A DNA stretch of 64,000 nucleotides from Ophiura sarsii (GCA_035610835.1 CM069446.1:73517062-73581061); one strand, 5' to 3'. Shown: positions 34,490 to 47,215, numbered from the stretch's first letter. A program made the numbers and translations. Notes: generated by a model not told the origin, from the letters alone.

Positions 34490-34530
34490 TCTTTCGTTGG
34501 GCGTGCAGGAAGCGGAAAGACGACTGTATG
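34490..34530 (+). pseudogene. Orphan P-loop (Walker A) exon fragment 1
   Basis: The frame reads FVGRAGSGKTTVCTS, a Walker A motif (G-x4-G-K-T), then soon stops. It is preceded by an acceptor-like TTGTCAG. Near-identical fragments occur at 36350-36376 and 62588-62614 on the minus strand. The parent family is not identifiable from so short a piece. Confidence 0.5.
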
Positions 34531-34739
34531 TACAAGCTAAAATTCAAGATAGTAGTTGAAGGTGAATATCGAAATCCTAAAACTATTTGGAGTACTTTAT
34601 GAAATTGAAATATACTATTATACAGCATAGGGAGCTCCTATTGTATTACTCTGCCTTCCAATTAAGCTGTATTTTCAATAACATTTTCACCATATACGAC
34701 CAGGATATTATTAACTAATACATGTAGTAGGTTATTTCA

Positions 34740-35255
34740 GATGAAAATTGTTGATAAAGTGAATTGTTATTTTTAAAGCATATTTTGTGGGATTGTACTC
34801 ATGCCATTAACATCTGGGACGAATTCAATACATGGTTTGAAACCAACATGAATATTAATATTGTTCTTGACCACAAGAAAATACTGGTTGACATTGGCAC
34901 AGGAGGAGACTGTAGTACATTAATTAACTTATGCTTAATACTTGCCAAGAAGGTTTTTCATGCAAAATCGAATACCTTCATTTCTTGCATTTAAATATTT
35001 AATTAAATTCCATTATAAACTTGAAAAACAGATCTCCAGCATCAACAACACAATGTATAAATTCATTGATAAATGGACCAAATTAGAAACGTTTTGTGAA
35101 TAATAATAATTGTATAACTTTATACTTATTAATATGCTTTATTCATGTAACCCAGGTGTGTACTGTATGTTTTTATGTACTATTGTGATATGTACTTTAT
35201 TGTGATATGTATATATGTTTTGAGCGGAATAAAAATAAAAAAGAGACTAAAAGAA
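34740..35255 (+). mobile_element. L1/Tx1-like LINE, 3' fragment
   Basis: The C-terminal end of ORF2 is present with one frameshift: HILWDCTHAINIWDEF and onward to 34994, then in another frame FKYLIKFHYKLEKQ to about 35102. The 3' tail is rich in AATAAAAATAAAAAA. No reverse transcriptase is present. This is a dead, heavily truncated copy. Confidence 0.65.
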
Positions 35256-35289
35256 GAAGAAAAGATATTATTAGATGTAATTTAACTAA

Positions 35290-35510
35290 AGTGCTCAACA
35301 AACGAAAGTCATACACTTTGTTTAGGTCCTTTAAACTAACTTTCGATTATTTTTTTACCAAACAGGCTAGATAGACATTTACATGAATCTTTTTGGCACA
35401 TTTAGATACCAAACTTAACACCTAACAACAAAGATAAACCATGATTAGCACCATTTATAGAAAATTAGTCACTTTTCAAAAGTCACATTTTCAATACACT
35501 ACACGGGGAA
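35290..35510. mobile_element. Relative of the foldback MITE at 52571-52945
   Basis: Shared words include ACCATGATTAGCACCATTTA, CTCAACAAACGAAAG-type ends and AGGCTAGAT. Only part of the element is recognisable. Confidence 0.5.
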
Positions 35511-36319
35511 AAACACCAATTGTTAACAAGCACATAAGCCGTATCAGTCCCGTGTTGATCGCTGCGAATTTCCCCTCAATGCGCGGGCTAATTCAAATTA
35601 AAAGTGTCATGCATGGGTGAAGGATATGAATGTAAAGGGAATTTAATGGGAAGGAGTACATGGACAGATTAATCAAAATATTTTCAGTCGTAAAAGGTCT
35701 TCATTTTTATCATATGGGTGCAATTAATTTGAACAATTTGAGTTGACAGAGTCAACAGCATTTTATGTTACATCAATCTGAAAAAAGAGAAATTGATGAT
35801 ATTTTTATGTGTAAATGTGTGTTATTTGAAATGCTTCATGGATATCTACAGCTAACCCAAACCAAACCAAACCAAGGTGTATCCCTAAGGCAAGGTTGCA
35901 CAAAGTGCGGAAGCAGGGAGCACCGCTCCCGGGAAATAACGAGCAGAATTGGGGAAATATTAATGCCAAGTGGCAAAAGATAAAGTATTGGGGAAAAGGG
36001 TGAAAAAAGATGAAGAGAAAAGAATGCAACTTTGGGTTATGAGCTGTGGTTGCAGGTATACTAACGTGTTTATTGTTTTTATTGCTTTTCCCCAGTGGCG
36101 ACGACATAGGTGCAAGGGGGGGGGGGGGGCATTTCCCCAAAATAGATTATTGTGCCCCCACCCAAAAAAAAATTAAAAAATTAAAAATTCGAAGACGGAG
36201 ACGGAGAAGGAATTTGCTCATCAAATGTATATTATATCAGATTTTTCATACCGATTATTGATTTTGGATAAGCCAACATCAAAACACCTGGTCAGGGACT
36301 TTTGTGTTAGGTATGTATT
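35511..36319. other. Intergenic region with a single hAT-like end
   Basis: CAGTGGCGACGACATAGG at about 36093, followed by poly-G, resembles the CAGTGGCG end of the hAT MITE at 17540. No matching right end is found. The rest is unremarkable and I see no gene. Confidence 0.4.
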
Positions 36320-36324
36320 ATCTT

Positions 36325-36378
36325 GCATTTTCCTTGAGCTTGTAGAAACAGTCGTCTTTCCGCTTCCTGCATGTCCAA
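36325..36378 (-). pseudogene. Orphan P-loop (Walker A) exon fragment 2
   Basis: The minus strand encodes IVGHAGSGKTTVSTSSRK, a Walker A motif followed by Ser/Thr-rich residues. It is cut at its N-terminal side by the hairpin at 36379. Downstream flank (36560-36670) matches 62740-62820 near fragment 3. Confidence 0.5.
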
Positions 36379-36481
36379 CGATACGATTCCTAATTACCTC
36401 AAAATCATGGTTTTAGAGTGAATTTAGAGCGGATATTTTCACTCTAAAACCATGATTTTAAAGTAATTAGGAATCGTATCG
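36379..36481. repeat. Perfect-looking hairpin (foldback MITE)
   Basis: CGATACGATTCCTAATTACC and its complement close a structure of about 103 bp with arms of about 44 bp containing CATGGTTTTAGAGTGAA. It directly interrupts P-loop fragment 2. Confidence 0.85.
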
Positions 36482-37650
36482 CCCTGTAACTTGGAAAGTA
36501 TGTCAGATTTATAATCAGAAATGTAAATCGAGGATTGAGGGCGTTCCCTGGAAAAGATCGCATAATATACCTTTATTCAAGCTAATACATTCCAGAAGCG
36601 ATATGACCATCATAACTGCAACTAATTTCATCCTCCGATCCGTCCCATCATGACGCAAGGAACAATATTGTATTTATAAAAATTACCAAATTTCCCAAAG
36701 TGCCAATCTAAAAAGCCCACATTATAGATACATACAATATAACTAAATAAATATGCACAAGGATGGAGAGGTCTATATATTCATTTATAAGCCAATAGTG
36801 AGACGTATAACTGACTACCCATGGCAGAGTCACAATACAGGGTGAGTCAAATATTCTGGTCCCGATTTCACCGATTTTTAAAACCATTTCAAACACAAAA
36901 ATGAATCAATGAAACGCACAGCAAGAACACATTGCTACCTATCAACCTAAATTTTATTTCATTCAAATTGGTTAGTCCAAACGGGAGATATGTGCTTTTC
37001 CCCCCCAAATTCTATGAAATTAAATCTGTTCCGACGTTATCCACTATGAAGCATGAGTTTTTGCTGAATGGGGCGCAAGTTGAGCATGTTGAAAGAAGAG
37101 CTGGACATATTGAAACTAGTTCCAGACCATCACACCCACATGACATATGTCACAAATATCCTCCATTTATTGGGATTTTTGCAATCAAATGTTATGAAAA
37201 TGTTATTTTACTCCATTTGATCAAAAGGATGTTACATTGTACATTTAAATAGTTTTCTAGGAATAATAGACGTAACGCCGCATTATTGAGATAAATGGTA
37301 TGTTGACTAGAGTATTTGGCAATTACTATTTTAAACGAACTTGATTTGATAGACGAATAGATCTTAACAAGTGCGTACCTAATTAATTGTTATGAATATG
37401 TTTGTGCAATACCGTATATCATAACATCGCAATATTTGGCATGTAATATCGTTTTAATTATCAGAGATTCAACCAAAAATATTTAAATTAGATCTATTTA
37501 TCAAATGTTGTTTTATTTATAAAATGTCAAAAGGTATAAAGTTTGTTGTGTTATGTGAATGACTATTAGTACAGAATTGGTAACATCCACCAACTTGGCT
37601 TCATTCATGTATTCTTGGAACACTTTGGATTTCGCGCTTTTTAGTAAATA
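36482..37650. other. Intergenic region, no gene
   Basis: It contains a mariner-type terminus at about 36837 (ACAGGGTGAGTCAAATATTC) without a clear partner. No supported ORF is present. Confidence 0.4.
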
Positions 37651-38208
37651 CGAGGGGGTATCAAAAAGTTCTTGAAGTCACCCAGAAGTGAAGGAGCTAT
37701 ATCGATTAAACTTTGGCAGCGTAATCCCTGGTCCTTAAAAACATTATGGTGCAAAAATGGTTTCATAAGTATGTTTACTTTCTTTACAGGTGGCGCTAGA
37801 TGCCAAGGCCATCCAAATCAATGATGTCTTCTAACGGTGCTATGTACATGGTAAATTATAATGGTCCAATAACTGATCTTTGTGGGGCGCCTTCCAGAGG
37901 AGTATGAGGCTTATACATTTGGTCATTTACAGAGATGAATTGAGACCTACGAGTGACAAATGACAAAATTTAAAAAAAATCTAAGCCTAATATTCTTCTG
38001 GAAGGCGTCCCACAAGAATCAGTTAATTGAATCATTATAATTTACCATGTACACAGCACCGTTGGAAGACGTCATTGATTTACATGGCCTTGGCATCGAG
38101 CGCCTCCTGCACAGAATGTAAACATACTTATGAGACCATTTTTGCACCATAATGTTTTTAAGGACCAGTGATTACACTGACAAAATTTAATCGATATAGC
38201 TCCTTATT
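37651..38208. mobile_element. Mariner-type foldback element
   Basis: It begins after TA with CGAGGGGGTATCAAAAAGTT, a mariner-type end. Arms of about 220 bp (about 37690-37910 and 37985-38205) are inverted copies with shared blocks such as TAAATTATAATGG-type and CATAATGTTTTTAAGGACC. The right terminal repeat is missing. There is no transposase ORF. Confidence 0.7.
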
Positions 38209-39461
38209 ATTTTGTTCGAGTTATCAAGAAAAAGATTGAAGTCCTCAACACTATTGATGAACGTAACTTAATACTTTCCATGTGGCAGTCGTCTGCAGAC
38301 GACAGTTCCAAAATTTCACAAAATATTTCAAAAATGTTAAAAAAGCCAATAGCCACATAGAAAGTGTTAAGATTGTCTGTCATAGGGTGTGATAGAATCT
38401 CCACAGGCGGTTATTATGTCTGCAGACGACAGTTCCAAAATTTCACAAACTATTTAAAAAAGTGTTACAATTATTGAATTCCATATTTGGAATCACCATG
38501 TGAAATACTTAAGTATAAACATGTATAGAATGTATGATTTAATAATCCTTGAGATAGACCTTGAAAGTTAGAAGAGGTTTCTGAAAAATCTGTTTTGTAT
38601 AATATGTGTGTAGCATGGGAAAACCCTTCACATGGTCATTTTCTAGCAACTTGTTTTTTTTTCTTTGGCAGAGAGCTTCATACTCTACTGAATATAGGAC
38701 TGTTTCAATTTTTCAGAAATTCCATCTAGAACTACAGTTAGAGTATTTTAAAATCGGCAAGTTTAAACGCAACACTAAAAATTGAAACTGGCAATTCAAA
38801 GGTGTACACAAAATCTTTTAATTGCTTTAATGATAATAAAACTACATTGTTATATCACACAGAATAGCTTGTCATATGAAAAGGACTTTTGATATGAACC
38901 TAGTTTTTTGCGATATTATTAACAATTGTAAGTTCTTCACTTTCAAAATCTTTACAATGCGTTGTCGGAATTCACAAGTGGTTACCATGGTAACAATGTC
39001 ATTTTACGTAAACGTAGCATTTTACACATAAAATCTGATAAACAAGGTTCAGAAAAGTACTAAAATAAACTTAACATCTGGAATTTTGCATTTAATTTTT
39101 ATTAAAAAACTCTTGAAGACTAAAGTTCAAGGTATAATCTCTATCTTGGGACCAAAGTTGGAAAATTGACTTGGAACTCATTTGTTAGGAATATTTTGGT
39201 ATGACCCATATCTCAATATTGACACTAGCGACTTCCGACGGGTTTTCCCATACCACCACACATATGGTAAAGCCATAGCCGCATGGAAAGTGTTAATATT
39301 GTCTGTCATAAGATGTGATGGTTTCAACAATTTTAACAATATTAGTTGAAAGCCATATAGTTTGTTGTATATTTCGTTCGGAAGAAAATGTATGAAGTAT
39401 CTAGTGGAACTTGGTCTAAACAGTCTATACACGACTTTTGTTTATCACAATTGTCTTTCAG
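38209..39461. other. Intergenic or intronic region upstream of the repeat-rich exon
   Basis: A 30-bp block (CTGCAGACGACAGTTCCAAA...) occurs twice (38292 and 38421). An AAAGTGTTAA-to-GTCTGTCATA block occurs at 38358 and 39288. No exon is supported. It ends at acceptor TTGTCTTTCAG. Confidence 0.35.
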
Positions 39462-42184
39462 TTTACGGCGCTTGGACCAGTCGTATGGAGAACCACTCCA
39501 CCTACGCACGTACCAACGTTTACACTACCACTCGGTTTTTCCCTACCTAAGTTTGGTGATGATGCACCCAGAGTATTACCTATAAACCCTGCATCAGGTC
39601 GAGGAAGGGGATCAGCCGGTCGCGGACGTGATCAAGGTGGGCCGCCGAATAATCAGGAGCTTCCTAAGACAGTGGACCCTTTCGTCCCACCCGGACTTCT
39701 TGATAATCCACAGACAACTACAGATAATCCACTAGGGGTTATTAATCCTGGTCGGGGAGCTGGATCGGACTTTGAAGATAATCCAGGCCGCGGAAGGGAT
39801 AATCCAGGCCGCGGAAGGGATAATCCAGGCCGCGGAAGGGATAATCCAGGCCGCGGAAGTGATAATCCAGGCCGCGGAAGGGATAATCCTGGTCGTGGAA
39901 GAGCTGGATTATTGGGTGAATCACGTAATGGCATCAGTGATAACATTGTCTTGCCTGGTAATAAACGCAGAAAACTTCTGATGAATATATCAGAACTAGC
40001 AGACGACGCCGAATCTCCAAATGCAATTGTGATGCCAATAGACTCAGCAAGCGTTGGGCCATCAGAAGAAAGCACACTCCTTTCTACCGGATCAGTAACT
40101 GCCGCTATGCAAGACTTCACGACAAACGTTGACAGCTTAACAACTCTAGGGGGCGAACTCAGCAATAGACAAGAAACAGCCCCCGCAAGTCTATCAAGTA
40201 GTGTCAATCACACATCAGGCAGCAACATTCTTCTAACAGAATCCGAAACAGCACGGACATCAGAAGAGGAACCATCAGAAGAGGACGCTCTACGACCATC
40301 AGAGGAGAAAGCTCTACCACCATCAAAAGAGGACGCTCTACTACCACCATCAGAAGAGGACGCTCTACCACCATCAGAGGAGAACACTCTACCACCATCA
40401 GAAGAGGACGCTCTACTACCACTATCAGAAGAGGACGCTCTACCACCATCAGAAGAGGTCGCTTTACGACCATCAGAAGAGGACGCTCTATCACCAGGAG
40501 CTGATTACGCTTATGACAATTCCAACAATGAAATTGCTGTTGAACAAGACCGCGTAACACTTACACGGGAAAACCTGGCAGAGCTTCCAGAAACATTAGA
40601 CAATGTTTTACAGACTTTAGAAGAGACAATAATCAAATCGTCATCAATGAATCAAAGAAATTCATCTGACGAGAGGGACAACAGCAGACATAGTATTGAA
40701 ATTAACATCTGGGATGTTCACATTCCCGATGGTATGGCTCAGAAATTGAGGAATTCAGACGATCAAGTCATCGATGAACCAGGCATCAGATCGTCCATCG
40801 GAAGGCTAGTAAACAGCGGATTTAACACGGGAAGGAATGAAGCAAACAGCACGAGAGAGGTAAGACGAAGTAACCTGTTTTCTTTAGGACGAACAAAGAA
40901 ATCACGAGGCTTGATACACTCTCAGAACAGGTATTAAAAAGCCATGGGTCAAAAGAATGTTGATTAAAAAGTATACATTGGTTAAAATTGAAGCGTTGGT
41001 TAAAAATTACTTTAATACTGCGTTGGTTAAAGAGTAAAAATACAATTCATTTTTAGTTTATTCAACGTTGGTTAAGGCATCACAAATTTAACCAACAATA
41101 GGTCATAACAAGATTCCCGCCAAAGAATTTCAATGGCGGGAAAATATTTTGTGCAATCCGCAATTGTTAGACCACGTCAGAATTTGTATATGAAATCAAT
41201 GGTGTAATTTCCTCCCCTGGTATATTGTGCCCATTATAGGTCCAATATTGGTTTAACATTGGCGCTCTTCAATTGGCATCATGTTGCCAACCAATATTGG
41301 ACCAATATTGGTTTTACATTGGCGCTCTTCAATTGGAATCATGTTGGCAACCAATATTGGTCCAATAATGGGCACAATATACCAGGGGCGGAAAATGACA
41401 CCATTGATTTCATATACAAATTCTGACGTGGTCTATGTATCGGTGTTTGGCTGTAACACCGCAGTCCATATCGGTAGCGTTGACGTTACGAGTGATTTTG
41501 CTCGTAAAACATATCATATTGCACATAATGCAAATATTAAGATACACAAAGTTTCAAATCCAAAATTAAAAGAGGATCAAACTAAGTATAAGTAAAAAAC
41601 CGCAGCTAACACGGCTAATGACAAGCTCATGATGATCATAATTAGGAAACAGGTTTCTGCTATTTGGGCTATCAACAACAAAATCCACACAACTTTCCTC
41701 CACAGCACTAAACTGCAATGTATTTGCCTGTACCAGACATCCCCGATTGAGTAAATCAAAAGATATACTACACGAGTCACGAAGTAATTGAAGCAGACAA
41801 ATGCATTTGTGTTTCATTACTTTCATAGAAGTTAAGAGTTCCTAGATTTACAAACGAATTGGAGATCTAGGCTCTTTAGTGAAGCTATGAACTTGAATGA
41901 ATTACATTTTAGATCCACTGTTTTAACTAACTTTTGCATACATTTCTTTTCATTTGCAGTGGATGTGTGCATCGATGAGAGAGGCCAGGACACAAATCGA
42001 TGACTTGATAAGAAGGACTTGTCACAAGTTAGGCAATCAGCCCGTCGTCTTCCGTGTCCTGATTCTGCTCTTTATGGGGGCGGCAAGTCTTGGCATAGGT
42101 CTCATTGGTCGTTGGCTCTATCATCATAGATCTACGGATGTGAAGACATCGAGTAAAAATTCAGAACACGTTCTTCATGTTTAA
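39462..42184 (+). CDS. 3' exons of a repeat-rich, disordered protein with C-terminal membrane anchor
   Basis: Two exons are supported. Exon 39462-40859 starts after TTGTCTTTCAG in phase 0 and ends GAGAG/GTAAGA in phase 0. Exon 41960-42184 starts after CATTTGCAG and ends at a stop. Together they give about 540 codons. The first encodes Pro/Gly/Arg and acidic low-complexity sequence: about seven NPGRGRD repeats (39774-39903) and about ten PSEEDAL-type repeats (40258-40497), then a Ser/Asn-rich region. The second encodes QIDDLIRRTCHKLGNQ and a hydrophobic segment (VLILLFMGAASLGIGLIG) followed by basic residues, suggesting a C-terminal anchor. The upstream exons are not found. Because ROCO-C exon 2 also ends in phase 0, these could be alternative 3' exons of ROCO-C, but a separate gene is equally possible. 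No known family is recognised. Confidence 0.6.
41169..41434. mobile_element. Foldback MITE in the intron
   Basis: AGACCACGTCAGAATTTGTA and its complement bound a 266-bp element with arms of about 105 bp. The centre repeats CCAATATTGG and GGCGCTCTTCAATTGG twice. It lies inside the 40860-41959 intron. Confidence 0.85.
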
Positions 42185-44279
42185 AATTTTTGAGATATGC
42201 AGAGGTACGATGAATGACGGAATGTGGATGGGTATTAGCCACGTTGTGTGATGTTTAGGTGAGATGGTATCTCATTATATAAGGAAAACTCACGCGTTCT
42301 CCTTTCTCTTACAAGCAGAATCCAGAAAGAGAAAACATCATAGAGAACCACTGATTCTATCAAATCATACTCCACAAAATACACGCATTCTTGAGTCTGA
42401 TCAAAGATCATCTAAACAAAGATAATGTCGTACAAAATAATGTAAATTGAGTTATAACCTTGCTGGTTCAAGGTTAAATTCATCTTGTGCACTGAAGCCA
42501 AATAATGCTGTTAGAAAGTTGCTAGTCATACTAGCTTATCATGTAAACAGATCATCATATATGTTACTGTTAGTCAAAACAACTTATGAGCCGTGATTTG
42601 GCTGTAATCACAGGTACAAAACACTCACTTCTTTAAGGTCATGTAAACGTAACGGAGAAAAGAAGGTCAGCGTTTACACTACAAGCACGATAATCTGGAA
42701 AGCGTTATTGAGTCGTTATTATATGAATACTTATCACTAGTCTTCCTTTGATGACAAAAAAGAACAAGAGTTTTGCTTTATTAAAAATCTCTTCCATGTA
42801 ACAGAATAACGTTTAGGCCAAGTAAACAAATAAAACAGTTTCTCGTCCCCTCGCGCATCATTTTTCAGGAATTCTATAATTTACTTTTTTTCTTCTTTAT
42901 TCTTTCCATAACTTTTTTGTTAAAATATTTAAAAAGCTGTGATCTTTTGGTAATAGATTTACTTTAGTCCAATTGGCAATGAGCATTTTAAATCAGGATT
43001 TGTGTTAATCAACTCTCCAGAACCATGAAATAAAAAGATTTTATAAAAACCTCGTCCTCTTCAAATTACCTCGCAATCAATCATGCAATACCACGCTGGT
43101 AATGGTGATTTTGCATTGTTTACTAAAAAAAGAAAAAAGGCGCCCTCATCCTCCTTTTATTTAAAAGTTAGGACGAGAAACTATTTTTTTTTTTTTTTTT
43201 GCCTAATATAATTAATACGCTAACCACAATTAGGCTTGAATCGTTACCGTTGGCATAATTATATTAAACTTCGGAAATACTTTCTTAGTCTCAGTGCAAG
43301 AGAAGGCTCTGGGAAAGTTACACATTGCAACGTAGTCTAGTAAGATTGTTTTTGCAACCCCGAAACAATGTATATTATACACCTACTTTACAAACCTTAA
43401 ATTTAAAAATATTTATCAATTCACGCTCAATTTATTCAATGAATTTTGCATTGGAGCAAAATCGCTCCAAAAGATTGATAAAAACAGCCGACTCTTAATC
43501 AAGCCGTAACAGCTGGGGAATGCTTATAAGGCTACCTGATTTGCAAATCAATTGCTTATTAAACATGCAGTAAATACAATACCAGCGATTCTACAATTAT
43601 ATTGGTCCTATGCCAATATTGATAAGGTAACAAAACAATCGCGTAAACAATTTTGTTTTATAAAAAATAAAGGAAAAAGAAGAAAAAAGGAGAAAAAACA
43701 TGAAGTATTTTTATGTCAATGTTTATGACTGACATATTGAATTGCCGGTCGATTTAGTCATAGTAGCCTTCAGGTACTACGTGGCCGACTGACCCATTTT
43801 TGTTGTTGTCGAATTGAGCAAAAACCAGATTTTTTAATTTTTATTTTCTGAAATATGTTTGTAATTGTGAAATTGCTGATAATTAAACGAAATCATTTTA
43901 GGACAGCGTAAGGTTATCGAGCTTAATTTCTGTGCGCCGGTTTTTGGGACACCACGCCCGCCCCCACACTCTCAAGTTTTTTGACACGAAGGCAGCCCCA
44001 ACCCCCCTCTCCCCCACACCTCAAACTGACTCGGTCTGACTCGGCGGCAAAGTTGACAGCCTGGTAGTAGGAAAAGCCCAACCGACCGACCATACCTGAG
44101 AGGTTCGTTTGCCCGTAGAACAGGTTTGTTGGTTTTTCGTCGCGTTATAATCTGTAAAGTAATGATCATTTGAAACAAAATCTCACCAATTTCGTAGATG
44201 CAGCTGATGAGACGAACACATATTTGTCAAATTTTACCCTTAGAATGCTACTTTTTGCTCAACTGTGTACATACAATGT
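42185..44279. other. Intergenic region, mostly featureless
   Basis: AAACAGTTTCTCGTCC at about 42834 is mirrored by GGACGAGAAACTATTT at about 43172, a possible MITE of about 350 bp. A T-rich and a C-rich stretch occur near 43180 and 43965. No gene is supported. Confidence 0.35.
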
Positions 44280-45160
44280 GTATTGTATTATGTATTGTAC
44301 TGAATTGTATCGCATTGTAATCTATTGCTTTGTATTGAGGTACATATTGTATTGTATGCATTGTATTGTATTGCATGGCTGTATTGTATTGTGTGGTTGT
44401 TGCATTGTGGTATATATTGTATTGTATTGTGTGCTTGTGTTGTATTGTATTGCAGTGTATTGTGTGGTTGTATTGTATTGCATGGTTGTATTGTGTGGTT
44501 GTATTTTAGTATATTGTGGTTGTATTGAACTGCATTGTATTGTCCTGTGTGTTGTATTGCATTGTGGTTTATATTGAATTGTATTGTAGGCCTATATATT
44601 GTGTGGTTGAATTGTATTGTATATATTGTGTGGTTGTACTTTATCTTATTTGATAGTATTTTATGTTATTGTATTGTATTGTGTGCTTGTATTGTATTGC
44701 ATTGCATTTTATTGTATTGTGTGGTTGTATTTTATTGTATTGTATTGTGTGCTTGTATTGCATTGCATTGTATTGTGTTGTGTGGTTGTATTTTATTGTA
44801 TTGTGTGGTTGTATTTTATTGTATTGTATTGTGTGCTTGTATTGTATTGCATTGCATTGTATTGTGTCATTGTATGTTATTGTATTGTATTGTGTGCTTG
44901 TATTGTATTGTATTGTATTGTGTGGTTGTATTGTATTGCTTTGTATTGCATTGTATTGTGTGGTTGTATTTTATTGTATTGTATTGTGTGCTTGTATTGC
45001 ATTGCATTGTATTGTGTTGTGTGGTGGTACTTTATTGTATTGTATTGCATTGCATTGTATTCTGTGGTTGTATTTTATTGTATTGTATTGTGTGGTTGTG
45101 TTGTATTGTATTGTGTAGTTGTGTTGTATTGTATGTTTTGTTAGTTTGCTTACAATGTTG
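44280..45160. repeat. ATTGT-based microsatellite/minisatellite array
   Basis: About 880 bp are built from ATTGT, GTGTGGTTGT and GCTTGT words in higher-order units of roughly 40-90 bp. The plus strand has few stops in any frame, giving long Cys/Ile/Val/Leu/Tyr ORFs that are artefacts. Confidence 0.9.
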
Positions 45161-45385
45161 TTCAGATACAAACACACCCCGACCCGGTTGTTTGTGGTAA
45201 TTTTTGTCTCTATGTGTCTTTATATTACAAATACCATGGAACACTACAGGCTGCAAGAGAAAAAGACTCCCTCAAAACTATTTTTATTAGTAGCTTTATC
45301 AATTTATTTACAAGGGGTGGGTGAGTGGGGCAAAGGATCTCGGCAGGGGGTGGGGGGGGGGTGGGTGCGAGTGGAATAAAATGCT

Positions 45386-45528
45386 ATAGTATACAAATAG
45401 TGACTGCAATGAGGGGCATCGTTCAAATTATAGGCCCAAGGTGATCTCGAAACCACACTATGCCCTCGGCTAATGGCTCGGGGCATAGTCTGCATGCCCA
45501 TCATTGCAGTCAATATTTGTATACTATG
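45386..45528. repeat. Hairpin of about 140 bp
   Basis: The arm ATAGTATACAAATA...GACTGCAATGA pairs with TCATTGCAGTCAATATTTGTATACTAT. The centre carries inverted CTATGCCC and GGGCATAG copies. It is probably a MITE. Confidence 0.7.
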
Positions 45529-46207
45529 CCCCGGGCATAGCTGTTTTCATGACGTCATATTGAAATTGAAGGCATAGCTTAATTATCCCCTCAATTTTAA
45601 CCAATCAAATGACAGGAATCTATGTATGCAATTTTATTTATCATATGTTAAATGTACACTCGAACAGTTATTTTGGTTTTTTAACAATTGTGCAATTGTA
45701 TGTTCAGTTTTGAAGAATGTAAAAATGGAATGTTTTTACTTACAATGATGAAATGGATAACTGTGACCTTATTCAAACCATTAAAATTCTTTCAGCAATA
45801 CTACCCTCTTACAATGTCTCTTTTGTTACTTGCATGATGTAACCATGATATGAATGACCAATCAACTTTGAGTTTCTGAAATCTTTGGCAGACAAAAACA
45901 AGAAACATCAGCCCATCATATCCATCGTGTTCTAAATGTTGAGATCCACTGGGATTTGGGGGAACAAATCGGCTCCAAAAGGGTGAAAAATGGGTCCAAA
46001 AACAGTAAAAAAAGACATTCTGCATTTAGCATAGCCATTTTTTCTATTTATTTTTTTATTTTTTAAACCTCATATCGCAAAGCTTTTTTCCTAAAATTGA
46101 GACAGACCTTTTGTTGTTGTTTGCCTTACAAATAATTTGAAGTGAAATCAATACTCTCTCCAATCTAATCTCCATCACTTCACATCAAGTATTGTAAAAC
46201 ATCTAAA
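45529..46207. other. Intergenic region, no gene
   Basis: This is AT-rich sequence without a supported ORF or repeat. Confidence 0.35.
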
Positions 46208-46597
46208 TCATCCAAATACATATTTTCCTTGAACTACAATCTGATGGTCAATGGTGTCAAATGTCGCGGAGTAATCTAATAGAATAAGCACTGCTTCTTG
46301 ATGTTTGTCAACTGCGTATAGAAGGTCATTTTGAACTCGTAGCAGCGCAGTCTCCGTACTATGGAACTTTCGGTACGCAGACTGCTTATGTCCATGAAGG
46401 TCGTTGTCCTGCAGATAAGTGGCAAGTTGAGCTGAAGCTGCTCGCTCAATAGTTTTAGAGATGAATTTGAGGTTTGAGATGGGTCTATAGTTCTTCAGTT
46501 CATTTCGATCAAGCTTTGGTTTCTTGATCAAGGGAACAACTTGCGCAACTTTCATCATTTCTGGCATACATCCATAATTTAATTGACTTACTTGCAT
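46208..46597 (-). pseudogene. CR1/L2-like reverse transcriptase fragment
   Basis: The minus-strand frame has the start of a LINE RT domain: the NYRPISNLKFISKTIE block, HKQSAYRKFHSTETAL and LLDYSATFDTIDH (the first catalytic aspartate motif). It ends soon after this and lacks the (F/Y)xDD motif, so it is a dead fragment. Confidence 0.8.
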
Positions 46598-46599
46598 AA

Positions 46600-47215
46600 G
46601 TCAATTAAAATTAATGGGTTATCAACCAATCGCCGGAGCGGGTACATGACGTTCAGACGTATGGAGCATGAGAGAAAATCGATATGGCTCTAAAAGTGTA
46701 CCTTGTTTATTTTCAATCGAACCTTTTGAATTAGAATATATCCAATCTGAGTTTATTAATTAAACTTATTATTATTGGCATGAACATTTGACACGACTCT
46801 CGAGTGTCAGTTATTTGCATATTGACAGAAACCAATCATGCTTATAAGCAACTTCCAAGAAGAAGGAGCAGATATAATTAACTCATATATTGAGAATGAA
46901 TAATGTTATTATTTTTAATACTTGACAGTTTATCAGAACGTTTAAACTTTTAAATCATACATCATTATGATATCCATGCTTATGATAGGACTATTTGTGA
47001 AATGTTCCGTACAAATATGGAATGTTCATGAGGAAAATGGGACAACAGTTCACCCCATTTCACGAATAAAGAGCAGTCCATATTTGTTTTATATAACGCA
47101 TGAAAATATTTGTGTGTGCGATTTTGATCAAAATTAAACATGAAAATGATCTTACACTTAGGCGAGTCGATCCTCGATATGATAAGCTTATTTTTTTTTG
47201 GGGGGGGGGGGGGCA
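46600..47215. repeat. Inverted duplicate of 33400-34200
   Basis: This is the opposite-orientation copy of the 33.4-kb block, ending in a poly-G tract at 47197-47212. No coding is seen. Confidence 0.65.

Noticed and set aside
39653..40207. 184-codon minus-strand Arg/Leu/Ser-rich ORF (and 40204-40560)
   Set aside because: These are antisense shadows of the repeat-coding exon on the plus strand.
44170..45200. 221-codon Cys/Ile/Leu/Tyr-rich ORF resembling a membrane protein
   Set aside because: It is the translation of the ATTGT array, and three overlapping frames are equally open.
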